From positions 4,154,001-4,218,000 of the forward strand of contig OZ253476.1 in the NCBI GenBank assembly GCA_965261795.1: a stretch of 64,000 bases of DNA, written 5' to 3'. The number at the start of each line of letters is the position of its first letter. The first letter of the stretch is position 1. This DNA comes from CBDCFV01 sp965261795 (GTDB lineage Bacteria; Chloroflexota; Dehalococcoidia; Lucifugimonadales; UBA3495). Below the pieces are notes generated by a model that saw nothing but the letters and a program-made list of their open reading frames with translations, was not told the origin of the DNA and ran no database searches. The translations under genes and the position numbers were made by a program. Positions 1 to 8,086 of this stretch are shown here, piece after piece.

Positions 1-176
1 TCCTTGGCCGGTTCCTCCAAAACGATGGTCTCGAAACGCACCCGCGCGCCGAGTTGACGCTGGGCCCTCAGGATGGACGAAGCCTCTACAACCTCTTCAG
101 CCGTGAGCGGGTCCAAAGGATGTAACACAGAAAGCCGGTCTACACCATGTGCCTGTTTCTCCATTGGAATAGCCAT
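1..176 (-). CDS. Copper amine oxidase, N-terminal part (partial)
   Basis: The gene runs off the left edge; only the first 58 codons are visible. The translation contains HPLDPLTAEEV followed by ILRAQ and RVRFETIVLEEP. This is the first beta strand and helix of the N2 domain of copper-containing primary amine oxidases, which oxidise primary amines to aldehydes using a topaquinone cofactor. The start at 176 has an AGGAGGT ribosome site at 181-187, four bases away; a second ATG at 164 is possible but further from that site. The catalytic domain and topaquinone Tyr lie outside the window, so function rests on the N-terminal similarity alone. Confidence 0.75.
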   Translation of the reverse strand, partial: MAIPMEKQAHGVDRLSVLHPLDPLTAEEVVEASSILRAQRQLGARVRFETIVLEEPAK

Positions 177-656
177 TAGAACCTCCTGAGAGCGGCCCTC
201 GCCGCTTGAATACGCTTCGCCGGCGTTACTTCCTGGCATAGTCAGCATCCTCACCGAGGACGGATCGTTGAGCCTAAGGATACCATGCCCCAATCCGAAT
301 CAGGTGTCTGGATAAGCCCACTCCATCTCAGACTGGCGAAAATACTCCTGAATCGCACTCTTCTTACCTCAACCGCCATCCTCTCCTCTGGCCCCAGACT
401 ACAGAGATCAAGTGCATTAGTTATGATTACGAATAACAACCAGTATTTTCATATACTTAGCTGATATATATTAACTTATCACGAATAATGACTATTGCTA
501 TCACTGTATCATTATGATAAATTTTTGTGTATTCTGTCATGTTCGTACTATCCGGTAGACAGGAGACGATCTCCCCTCCGTCTCGGTCATACCCCAGAAC
601 GCGGGAGCTAAACTCGAAGCATCAGCCAAATAACTCCCCAAAGGAGAGGTCTAGTT
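177..656. other. AT-rich divergent intergenic region
   Basis: This 480-bp stretch separates the divergent amine oxidase and ABC operon. From about 420 to 540 it is much richer in A and T than the genes around it, which fits a promoter region. I see no convincing gene in it. Short frames exist at 251-439 (minus) and from 527 but have no ribosome site or recognisable product. Confidence 0.6.
495..523 (+). promoter_or_regulatory. Candidate promoter of first ABC operon
   Basis: TTGCTA at 495-500 and TAAATT at 518-523 are separated by 17 bases within the AT-rich region. This resembles a sigma-70 type promoter and would give a leader of about 125 bases before the binding-protein gene at 657. It is a consensus match only. 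Confidence 0.35.
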
Positions 657-2618
657 ATGCATCTTCGGCGAAACCTGAACACAAAACTCCTGGTCATCAC
701 TCCACTGCTGGCTCTGCTGTTCATCGTTATGGCCTGCGGCGGCACTGCGCCCGCAGAGCCGATCGTAGTGGAGAAAGAGGTCATCAAGGAAGTTGAAAAG
801 CCGGTGGTGGTGGAGAAGGAAGTAATTAAAGAAGTTGAAAAGCCGGTGGTAGTGGAGAAGGAGGTGATCAAGGAAGTCGAAGTCGTTAAGGAGATTGTTA
901 AAGAGGTGTTGGTGAACCCAACCCAATCGATACATCTGGAAACCGGAAAGGGACTGGAGGCGGCCGCCGAGACCGTCACGGGACCCGTCGTCCCCTCCGA
1001 ATCCGGCACCCCCAGGCTCGGCGGCATCGCCGTGTGCCAAGCCTACTCTGCGCCCACGTTCTTTGATGTTCACCGCGGCGCTGCCGCCAATGACGTACTC
1101 TGGGACAGCCCCATGTATAACGGGCTCATCGAACTCAATCCGGAGACGGATGACTTCTTTGATCTGCGCGGCGACTTGGCCACTAGTTGGGAGGTGACTC
1201 CCGACGGGCTAGGTTATGTGTTCAAGCTACATCCCGATGCCACTTGGTGGGACGGCGAACCCGTCACATCCGAGGACGCGGTCTGGAGTCTCGACCGGAT
1301 GATAGACCCCAACGAGTCCCGGCCCCGTGCCGGCCTCATCAAGCCATACTATAAGAACAGCGAAGCCATAGACCCACACACCGTACAGGTCAACACTAAC
1401 TTTGTATCCGCTGCCTTCGGAGGCTACCTGGGCTCCGACTACATGAAAATCTTCCCGAAACACGTCTATGCTCCAGCTCCCGACGGGCAGGGCGTTGATG
1501 CTAACAATTGGGAGACCATCGTGGGCAGTGGGCCCTTCAAGCTCACCAAGTACCGCAAGAGCGAGTCCGGCGAGTTCCTGCGCAACGAGAACTACTTCAA
1601 GACGGACAGCGAGGGCCGCCGCCGTCCCTACCTGGACCAGATCGACATCCACCGTATTGAAGACCGTGGGTCCGTTGCGGCCGCGGTGCGGACCGGGCGG
1701 ATCGAGTTCTCCTGCGGCGGCAGCCGGATAGACTTGGACGACCTGCTGGTATTGGCCGAAGAAATGGGCGCCGACCTGAACACCATGCGAGGCGGTAAGC
1801 TGACCGGTGGAAAGCTCAACGTTTACTTGGACCTTCCCGGCGGCTTTGGCGGCTTCTGGATGAACACCAACATCGAGCCTTACAACGACGTGCGGGTTAG
1901 AAGGGCCATACACTTGGCTACCGACCGGGACGAAATAATTCAGGCCATCGGCCCAATAGGCACAGAATTGCTTGGCACCCCCATGCTGCCTAATTCGTGG
2001 TTCGGCAAGAGCCAGGAAGATATAAGGAAGCTGCCGGGGTTCCGTCAACCCAAGGATGAGGACATAGCCGAGGCCATTCGGCTGATGAAGGAAGCGGGTT
2101 ATGGGCCGGACAACCCGGTAAAACACGTCCTTCGATTCCGCAACGTTGTCTGGTACCCCAGGGGCGCCCCGGTAATCAAGAACCAACTCAGGAAAATTGG
2201 CTTCGAACTTGAACTTGAACAAATGGAAAGCGCCGCTGGCTTCCGTGCTTGGCAACTGGGCGACGCCGACATGGCCCTCCAAGGCACCTCCTTCGGCGTG
2301 TTCGAGGCAGATGTAGTGGTCAACACCTTCTACTTGCCCAAAGGGGGTGGCGTTGGCGGCAGAAATTATCCCGGTTACATGCCAGACCCCAAGGTGACAG
2401 AGTTGGCCGACAAACAGGCCAGGGAGCTGGACCAGAACAAGCGGGCCGAGATTCTACAGGAACTGGAAGACCATATTCTGAACAACATGGACTCAGCTTG
2501 GATAGGAGCGTTCTGGCGGGGAAGCGGCCGGTTCGCCGTGGACCATATCAAGAATTACTGGCTGGCTCAGAGCGGGCAAGGCGAGCTCAAGTTCGAACAC
2601 ATCTGGACAGAGAAATAG
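657..2618 (+). CDS. ABC transporter substrate-binding lipoprotein, peptide/SBP_bac_5 family
   Basis: A 653-residue extracytoplasmic binding protein for a peptide-, nickel- or small-metabolite-type ABC importer. The N-terminus is a lipoprotein signal with lipobox VMAC (Cys27). It is followed by a tether of about 60 residues built from 14-residue repeats of the type VVEKEVIKEVEKPV, typical of Chloroflexota binding proteins. The family 5 domain follows, with landmarks such as TSWEVTPDG, ATWWDGEPVT, and DVRVRRAIHLATDRDEI. An AAGGAGAGG ribosome site lies just upstream of the ATG. A close paralogue (2883-4846) and two permeases follow in the same orientation. The substrate cannot be read from the sequence. 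Confidence 0.93.
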   Translation: MHLRRNLNTKLLVITPLLALLFIVMACGGTAPAEPIVVEKEVIKEVEKPVVVEKEVIKEVEKPVVVEKEVIKEVEVVKEIVKEVLVNPTQSIHLETGKGLEAAAETVTGPVVPSESGTPRLGGIAVCQAYSAPTFFDVHRGAAANDVLWDSPMYNGLIELNPETDDFFDLRGDLATSWEVTPDGLGYVFKLHPDATWWDGEPVTSEDAVWSLDRMIDPNESRPRAGLIKPYYKNSEAIDPHTVQVNTNFVSAAFGGYLGSDYMKIFPKHVYAPAPDGQGVDANNWETIVGSGPFKLTKYRKSESGEFLRNENYFKTDSEGRRRPYLDQIDIHRIEDRGSVAAAVRTGRIEFSCGGSRIDLDDLLVLAEEMGADLNTMRGGKLTGGKLNVYLDLPGGFGGFWMNTNIEPYNDVRVRRAIHLATDRDEIIQAIGPIGTELLGTPMLPNSWFGKSQEDIRKLPGFRQPKDEDIAEAIRLMKEAGYGPDNPVKHVLRFRNVVWYPRGAPVIKNQLRKIGFELELEQMESAAGFRAWQLGDADMALQGTSFGVFEADVVVNTFYLPKGGGVGGRNYPGYMPDPKVTELADKQARELDQNKRAEILQELEDHILNNMDSAWIGAFWRGSGRFAVDHIKNYWLAQSGQGELKFEHIWTEK

Positions 2619-2664
2619 GAACAGCCCATTGACGGTTGGTATCCGGCGGCCCTAGGATCTCGCG

Positions 2665-2698
2665 TTCCTCGGTCCGCCGCCTTCCTCGGTCCGCCGCC
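2665..2698. repeat. 17-bp direct repeat, two copies
   Basis: TTCCTCGGTCCGCCGCC occurs twice in tandem (2665-2681 and 2682-2698) in the gap between the two paralogous binding proteins. It is GC rich and a GGCGGC lies at 2645, so a weak hairpin is possible. No function is assigned. Confidence 0.75.
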
Positions 2699-2746
2699 TT
2701 CCCTGTCGGCCCTTCTCCGAAAACGAGGAATGGGCGATAAAAACTA

Positions 2747-2775
2747 TTGACATGCACTTACGTATTTGTTAGTTT
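2747..2775 (+). promoter_or_regulatory. Candidate promoter of second binding-protein gene
   Basis: TTGACA at 2747-2752 is followed, with the same spacing as at 13015, by ATTTGTTAGTTT at 2764-2775. The weak -10 would be TTAGTT or TAGTTT. The identical arrangement upstream of the third binding-protein gene supports a shared, genuine control element. It would let the second paralogue and the permeases be transcribed independently of the first gene. Confidence 0.5.
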
Positions 2776-2882
2776 TCCCAAAGTCTTGTTGGCGACTCCA
2801 AACTACGTGGCGCCGCCGATAGGCACTATCCCCGGCAACCCTTGCCGTTGGTGCGGCACCGGATAAAACGCGAGGTGTTTTT

Positions 2883-3164
2883 ATGGATTTCAGGCGGTTC
2901 CTCAACCCAAGATCATTGGTAATTATTCCACTGGCGGCGCTTCTGATGATAGCAGTGGCGTGCGGCGGCACTTCTCCAGCCGAACCGGTTGTGGTGGAAA
3001 AAGAGGTAATCAGGGAAGTCGAAAAACCGGTTGTGGTGGAAAAAGAGGTGATCAGGGAAGTCGAAAAACCGGTTGTGGTGGAAAAAGAGGTAATCAGGGA
3101 AGTCGAAGTCGTTAAAGAAGTTGTCAAAGAGGTATTGGTAAACCCAACCCAAGAGATAACGTGA
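2883..3164 (+). CDS. Signal peptide and tether half of a frameshifted ABC binding lipoprotein
   Basis: Ninety-three codons encode a lipoprotein signal (lipobox VAC) and the VVEKEVIREVEKP tether, ending NPTQEIT and then TGA. The intact paralogue at 657 continues past this point into the binding domain. Here that domain lies in the -1 frame, starting at 3161. Counting bases between aligned codons gives 29 here against 30 in the paralogue, so a single-base deletion explains the break. It may be a real mutation, a sequencing error, or a recoding site (heptamer A-AAC-CCA at 3140-3146 in the right phase). Read alone, this frame would give an anchored charged helix with no binding domain. Confidence 0.8.
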   Translation: MDFRRFLNPRSLVIIPLAALLMIAVACGGTSPAEPVVVEKEVIREVEKPVVVEKEVIREVEKPVVVEKEVIREVEVVKEVVKEVLVNPTQEIT

Positions 3165-4846
3165 AGGGCGGCAAGGCCATCGAGGCCATGGCGGAAACGG
3201 CCATGGGTCCTATTGTGCCCGCAGCTTCCGGCACGCCCATACTGGGCGGCGTGGGCGTTTGCCAAGCCTACTCCGCGCCTACGTTCTTTGACGTCCATCG
3301 CGGCGCGGCAGCCAACGACGTACTGTGGGTCAGTCCCTTTTACAACGGCCTTATCGAGCTCAACCCGGAAACCGATGATTTCTTCGATGTTCGCGGCGAT
3401 CTGGCCACCAGTTGGGAAGTAACGCCCGACGGGTTGAGCTATGTGTTCAACCTGCATCCCGACGCCACTTGGTGGGATGGAGAGCCAGTCACCGCCGAGG
3501 ACGCTGTTTGGAGCTTGGACCGGATGGTGGACTCCAACGAGTCCAGGCCCCGCGCTGGGCTGATCAAGCCTTACTACAATAACAGCGAAGCCGTCGATCC
3601 TCACACGGTCAAAATAAACACCAACTTCGTTGCCGCGGCATTTGGCCCATACCTTGGTTCTGACTACATGAAGATATTGCCCAAGCATGTCTACGCCCCC
3701 GCGCCTGACGGTCAGGGAGCTGATGCCAACAACTGGGAAAACGTTGTGGGCAGCGGACCTTTCAAGATGGTGAAGTACCGGAAGAGTGAAAGCGGCGAAT
3801 ATCTCCGTAATGAGAACTACTTCAAGACTGACAGCGAGGGACGGCGCCGACCCTATCTGGACCAGATCGACATGCACAGGATTGAGGACCGGGGGTCCGT
3901 AGCGGCGGCAGTGCGGACAGGACGTATCGAGTTCTCCTGCGGCGGCTCAAGAATTGACTTGGACGACCTGCTGGTATTGGCCGAAGAGATGGGCGCCGAC
4001 CTGAGCACCATGCAGGGCGGGAAACTGACAGGCGGTAGGCTGAACGTGTACTTGGACGTGCCGGGCTTGTTCTTCGGTTTCTGGCTGAACACCAACCTGG
4101 AACCCTATGACGACGTTAACGTGCGGCGGGCGATTCACTTGGCCATAGACAGGGACGAACTAATCGCGGCTATCGGCCCCATCGGGACCGAGTTGATCGG
4201 GGCACCGATGTTGCCCGAGACCTGGTTCGGCAAGCCGGAAGAGGAAGTACGGCAGTTGCCTGGGTTCCGGCAACCCAAGGACGATGACCTGGCGGAGGCG
4301 ATTCGCCTGATGACGGAGGCCGGCTACGGCCCGGACAACCCGGTGAAGAACGTGCTGCGGTTCCGCAACGTGGGCGTATATCCCAGGCAAGCTCCGGTAA
4401 TCAAGAACCAGCTCAAGAAAATCGGCATCGAACTGGAATTGGAGCAAATGGAGAGCGCGGCGGGCTTCCGGGCTTGGCAAGTGGCTGACGCCGACATCGC
4501 GCTACAGGCTACTTCCTTCGGCGTGTTCGAGGCCGACGTGGTTATCAATACCTTCTACTTGCCTAAGGGTGGCGGCGTAGGCGGCAGGAATTACCCCAGC
4601 TACATGCCCGACCCCATCGTGGTGGAACTGGCCGACAAGCAGGCAAGGGAATTGGACCAGGCTAAGCGGGCCGAGATAATCCAGCAACTTGAGGACCATC
4701 TGCTGGACAACATGGACTCCGCTTGGATCGGCATCATGTGGAGGGGTAGTGGACGGTTCGCCTTGGACCACATCAAGAACTTCTGGTTGGCTCAGAGCGG
4801 GCAGGGCGAACTGAAGTATGAACATCTATGGAAGGAACCACGATAA
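3161..4846 (+). CDS. Binding domain half of a frameshifted ABC binding protein (SBP_bac_5)
   Basis: This 561-codon frame starts at a GTG overlapping the previous TGA (GTGA). It covers the whole family 5 binding domain, closely matching the product of 657-2618 (GVCQAYSAPTFFDV, ATWWDGEPVTAEDAVWSLDR, RRAIHLAIDRDEL). It lacks its own signal peptide, so without fusion to the upstream half it would stay in the cytoplasm. The reading frame is otherwise intact to the end, which argues that the break is recent, a sequence error, or bypassed by recoding or translational coupling. Two permease genes follow. Confidence 0.85.
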   Translation: MKGGKAIEAMAETAMGPIVPAASGTPILGGVGVCQAYSAPTFFDVHRGAAANDVLWVSPFYNGLIELNPETDDFFDVRGDLATSWEVTPDGLSYVFNLHPDATWWDGEPVTAEDAVWSLDRMVDSNESRPRAGLIKPYYNNSEAVDPHTVKINTNFVAAAFGPYLGSDYMKILPKHVYAPAPDGQGADANNWENVVGSGPFKMVKYRKSESGEYLRNENYFKTDSEGRRRPYLDQIDMHRIEDRGSVAAAVRTGRIEFSCGGSRIDLDDLLVLAEEMGADLSTMQGGKLTGGRLNVYLDVPGLFFGFWLNTNLEPYDDVNVRRAIHLAIDRDELIAAIGPIGTELIGAPMLPETWFGKPEEEVRQLPGFRQPKDDDLAEAIRLMTEAGYGPDNPVKNVLRFRNVGVYPRQAPVIKNQLKKIGIELELEQMESAAGFRAWQVADADIALQATSFGVFEADVVINTFYLPKGGGVGGRNYPSYMPDPIVVELADKQARELDQAKRAEIIQQLEDHLLDNMDSAWIGIMWRGSGRFALDHIKNFWLAQSGQGELKYEHLWKEPR

Positions 4847-4893
4847 CCTGACCCCGGCTCCCGCCATTCGGCGTGATGTCGACCAGGGCCAGT

Positions 4894-4926
4894 CCGTTCG
4901 TGCCGGGCAAGTACAGGCACGGACGG
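4894..4926 (+). promoter_or_regulatory. Intercistronic stem-loop between binding protein and permease
   Basis: Arms CCGTTCGTGCC (4894-4904) and GGCACGGACGG (4916-4926) pair over 11 bases with one G-U wobble and an 11-base loop. There is no T-run, so a full terminator is unlikely. The position between a binding-protein gene and its permeases is where stabilising hairpins raise binding-protein mRNA in other ABC operons such as malEFG. A comparable hairpin sits at the same place in the second operon (15122-15148). Confidence 0.5.
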
Positions 4927-4948
4927 GCTACGCCTAGATGGAGGTAAA

Positions 4949-5908
4949 ATGACCCAGTACGTGGTGAAGAGGGTAGGCCTTTTCATTCCCACGTTGATTT
5001 TGGCCTCTCTTATGATTTTCTCCCTGATGCGCCTGCTCCCCGGGGACCCGGCCTTGTTGAAGCTTCTGGGAGACGAAGGGTCGGTCCACTTCACCGAGGA
5101 GGACCTGGCCCGTGAGCGAGCCCGGTTGGGCACCGATAAGTGGCTGCCATTCCAGTATGTCGCTTGGGTCGGCGGTATGCTGAAAGGCGACTTCGGTGAG
5201 TCTCTGTACTATGAGAGCCCAGTGAGCGAAGACCTGAGGGAGCGGCTCCCCGTCACGGTGCAGCTCACCATTATGGGCATTGGCCTTGCTATCCTGATCG
5301 CGGTCCCGGTGGGAGTGCTCTCCGCGGTGCGGCAGGACACCCGGTTGGACTACGCCCTGCGGGCGTTCACCATCAGCGGGGTTGCGCTGCCCACTTTTCT
5401 CACCGGGATACTCATTGTGTTCATCATCAGCCGCTGGTTCAACTGGACTCCGCCCTTGGGCTATGCGCCCCTGTGGGAAGACCCGGGCAAGAACATGCAA
5501 CAGTTGTTTCTTCCGGCGATTGCGTTGGGGTTCTATGACTCCTGTTTCATTGCAAGGGTCACCCGGTCTGCCATGCTGGAAGTGTTCCGCGAAGACTACA
5601 TCCGGACCGCCCGGTCCAAGGGACTGGCGGAATGGTTTGTGGTGGGGCGCCATGCTCTGAAGAACGCTTTTCTCCCGATAATAACCATCATAGGGTGGCA
5701 GTTCGGCAGGGTTATAAGCGGTACGGTCATCATCGAGACCATCTTCATAGTCCCGGGCATGGGGCGCCTATTGATTGACAGCATTCTTCACCGCGACTAC
5801 ACCATGATTCAAGGACTGGTAGTGCTTGTGACCCTCTTGGTGATGCTGGTAAACCTGACCGTCGACCTCTTGTACGCTTGGCTCGACCCCAGGATTCGTT
5901 ACGCGTAA
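4949..5908 (+). CDS. ABC transporter permease, DppB/OppB type
   Basis: A 319-residue inner-membrane permease. It begins with the family N-terminus MTQYVVKRVGLFIPTL and RLLPGDPA, has about six hydrophobic segments, and carries the cytoplasmic coupling loop EDYIRTARSKGL followed by HALKNAFLPI, which contacts the ATPase. GGAGGT at 4940-4945 sets the start. It pairs with the permease at 5932 to form the membrane channel for the binding proteins upstream. No ATPase gene is nearby, so the ATPase must be encoded elsewhere or shared. Confidence 0.95.
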   Translation: MTQYVVKRVGLFIPTLILASLMIFSLMRLLPGDPALLKLLGDEGSVHFTEEDLARERARLGTDKWLPFQYVAWVGGMLKGDFGESLYYESPVSEDLRERLPVTVQLTIMGIGLAILIAVPVGVLSAVRQDTRLDYALRAFTISGVALPTFLTGILIVFIISRWFNWTPPLGYAPLWEDPGKNMQQLFLPAIALGFYDSCFIARVTRSAMLEVFREDYIRTARSKGLAEWFVVGRHALKNAFLPIITIIGWQFGRVISGTVIIETIFIVPGMGRLLIDSILHRDYTMIQGLVVLVTLLVMLVNLTVDLLYAWLDPRIRYA

Positions 5909-5931
5909 ACCTGTCAGTGGGATTAGGTGAA

Positions 5932-6858
5932 ATGACGACTAGAGACATCGGCACAATAGGCGAGTCGGCCAGCCTCCAACGAAAGGGGCTGGACAAGCTC
6001 TGGCCCGCTTGGGACCAGGTCTTCCGATTTTCCAAGCGCAAGCCTTTGGGAGCGATGGGCGGAGCATTGCTGGCCTTATTGATATTGGTGGCTATTTTCG
6101 CCAATGTGCTCGCTCCCTACGACCCCTACGAAACGAACCCGACCGACTTCCGGTACGCCACACCCGGCGGGGCCTATCTGCTGGGTGGAGACGATGTTGG
6201 GCGCGACGTGCTCAGCAGGATTATCTTCGGCACTCGCCTTGCCCTTCATGTGGGCATAGCCAGCGTTGTTCTAGGAGCGTTCATCGGAGGCGCGTTGGGG
6301 ATCAGTAGCGCGTACATCGGCGGAACGTTCGATTTATTAATCCAGCGGGTCATAGACGCTATGATGGCTTTCCCGGGGTTGGTCCTGGCGCTGGCAATCA
6401 TGGCCGTTCTGGGTTCCTCGGTGAACAACGTGATCGCCGCACTTGTGATTGTGTTCATTCCCGGGATTACCCGCATCCTGCGCTCCCAGGCCCTTAGCAT
6501 TAAGGAAATGGACTACGTCCTGGCGGCCCGGGCGATGGGTTGCAGCGCCGGACGAATCATGCTCCGGCACATGCTTCCCAATTGCCTCGCATCCCTGATC
6601 GTGCTTGCTACAATCACACTGGGATGGGCAATCATAGTGGAGGCGTCGTTGAGCTTCCTGGGAGCCGGCGTACCCGCCGATGTACCTTCATGGGGCGGGA
6701 TGTTGAGCGGAGCGGCCCAGAAATTGATACAGGTGGCTCCTTGGCTGATCTTCTTCCCGGGGTTGGCTATAGCCTTGGCGGTCTTTTCGGTTAACCTTCT
6801 GGGCGACGCTCTTCGCGACGTTCTAGACCCCCGTCTCCGGGGCACCGGCTCGGGCTAG
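5932..6858 (+). CDS. ABC transporter permease, DppC/OppC type
   Basis: A 308-residue permease. The ATG at 5932 is chosen over an upstream in-frame start because GGTGA precedes it closely and it clears the end of the upstream gene. DppC hallmarks are an N-terminal hydrophobic segment, LLGGDDVGRDVLSRIIFGTR, the coupling loop MDYVLAARAMGCS with RHMLPN, and a C-terminal LGDALRDVLDPRLRG. It heterodimerises with the preceding permease. A rho-independent terminator follows at 6887, closing the operon without ATPase genes. Confidence 0.95.
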   Translation: MTTRDIGTIGESASLQRKGLDKLWPAWDQVFRFSKRKPLGAMGGALLALLILVAIFANVLAPYDPYETNPTDFRYATPGGAYLLGGDDVGRDVLSRIIFGTRLALHVGIASVVLGAFIGGALGISSAYIGGTFDLLIQRVIDAMMAFPGLVLALAIMAVLGSSVNNVIAALVIVFIPGITRILRSQALSIKEMDYVLAARAMGCSAGRIMLRHMLPNCLASLIVLATITLGWAIIVEASLSFLGAGVPADVPSWGGMLSGAAQKLIQVAPWLIFFPGLAIALAVFSVNLLGDALRDVLDPRLRGTGSG

Positions 6859-6886
6859 CCCGCCTCCGTTAACCCGCAGATGGATA

Positions 6887-6910
6887 GGGCCGCAACGTTG
6901 CGGCCCTTTT
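6887..6910 (+). terminator. Rho-independent terminator of first ABC operon
   Basis: GGGCCGC (6887-6893), loop AACGTT and GCGGCCC (6900-6906) are followed by TTTT. It lies 29 bases after the stop of the DppC gene and before the peptidase gene, which therefore probably needs its own promoter or readthrough. Confidence 0.8.
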
Positions 6911-6967
6911 CATCTGCCTGCAGGTCCAGCAGCGGCAATTCCACTACGCTAATACAGGGAGATAAAA

Positions 6968-8086
6968 GTGCCCGAAATACTTGGCAACTTAACGGCGTTG
7001 CAACAGGCTATCGCCGACAGCGATTCGGACGCCGTCATAGCAATGTCACCGGAAAACGTTCCTTACGCTTCGGGGGTCCTGTTATGGACACAACGCTTCA
7101 TCCGTGACCGCTTGGCGTTGGTGGTACTGCCTAAAGAGGGCGCCCCCACATTCATCACTGCCACCAACGAAGAAGGTTACGTGCGGGAAAAGACCTGGAT
7201 AGAGGACGTCCGCGGTTACGTGCAACACCGCTCTTCTCCGATCGAGGTCCTGGCCGACGTCCTGCGGGAAAAGGGCCTGAGCGCTGGGCGCATTGGTATT
7301 GAGCCCGGTTATCTTTCGTCCGAGCACTACGCTGAGCTGATCAACACTCTCCCGGAAGCCAGCTTTGTTTCCTGCGAGGACCTGTTCAGCAAGGTCCGTA
7401 TGATCAAAACACCGGCGGAGTTGGAAGTGCTTAGACGCGGGGCAGTGGCAACGGAACACGCGCTGATGGCTACCTACTCCACCGTCCATGCGGGCGAAAG
7501 CGAACGGAACCTTGTGACCAGGCTGGGCGGAAACATTCTGCAAGCCGGGGCAGAGTTACCCGCCTTTTTGTACCTGACCGTAGGCCCCAACACCGGCCAC
7601 GCCCACCCGGACCCGACTCTTCTGCAAGTCAGGGAAGGCGACCTCGTCAAGACCGACTGCGGCGGCTATTTCTCCGGATATTATTCTGACATCGGGCGTA
7701 CCGCCGTAGTCGGCAGAGCAACCCCGGAGCAGCGCTCCATTTACGACCGGTTGATGGAGGTGCACAAGGCCACCATCGAGGCCATGCGTCCCGGAGTCCC
7801 CGCGTCTGAAGTGTTTGACGTAGCGGCGCAGGGCTACAGGAGGGTGGACATTCCCTTCGGCCTGGCTTTTGCCGGACACGGAGTAGGCCTCTACATCCAC
7901 GAAAGCCCCATGCTGGCAGCTAACGACCATACCATGCTGCAGCCGAATATGGTCTTTGCGGTTGAGACGCGGGTCAGGTGGCCCGGCGAGCAAGGGTTCC
8001 ACATCGAAGACATGGTGGTGATCAACGACGACGGCCCGGAAATAGTCACCACCTTCATGAACACCAACGAGTTAATGGTGCTTTGA
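6968..8086 (+). CDS. M24 family metallopeptidase (Xaa-Pro peptidase/prolidase-like)
   Basis: A 372-residue pita-bread metallopeptidase starting at GTG with a GGGAG site nearby. The N-terminal creatinase-like domain spans about residues 1-140. The C-terminal domain shows the five metal ligands: the two Asp of TDCGGYFSGYYSDIGRT, His in GHGVGLYIHES, Glu in VFAVETRV and Glu in FHIEDMV. It probably cleaves Xaa-Pro or other N-terminal residues from peptides, which fits a neighbouring peptide importer. Creatinase-like activity is an alternative. Its stop overlaps the start of the next gene by one base (TGATG), indicating coupling. Confidence 0.9.
   Translation: MPEILGNLTALQQAIADSDSDAVIAMSPENVPYASGVLLWTQRFIRDRLALVVLPKEGAPTFITATNEEGYVREKTWIEDVRGYVQHRSSPIEVLADVLREKGLSAGRIGIEPGYLSSEHYAELINTLPEASFVSCEDLFSKVRMIKTPAELEVLRRGAVATEHALMATYSTVHAGESERNLVTRLGGNILQAGAELPAFLYLTVGPNTGHAHPDPTLLQVREGDLVKTDCGGYFSGYYSDIGRTAVVGRATPEQRSIYDRLMEVHKATIEAMRPGVPASEVFDVAAQGYRRVDIPFGLAFAGHGVGLYIHESPMLAANDHTMLQPNMVFAVETRVRWPGEQGFHIEDMVVINDDGPEIVTTFMNTNELMVL

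Noticed and set aside
251..439. Small minus-strand gene in the first intergenic region
   Set aside because: No ribosome site, no recognisable product, and it overlaps the AT-rich promoter region.
1227..2282. Antisense reading frame opposite the binding-protein gene
   Set aside because: It is a codon-bias shadow of the real gene at 657-2618; the product has no recognisable features. The same holds for 2744-3877 on the minus strand.
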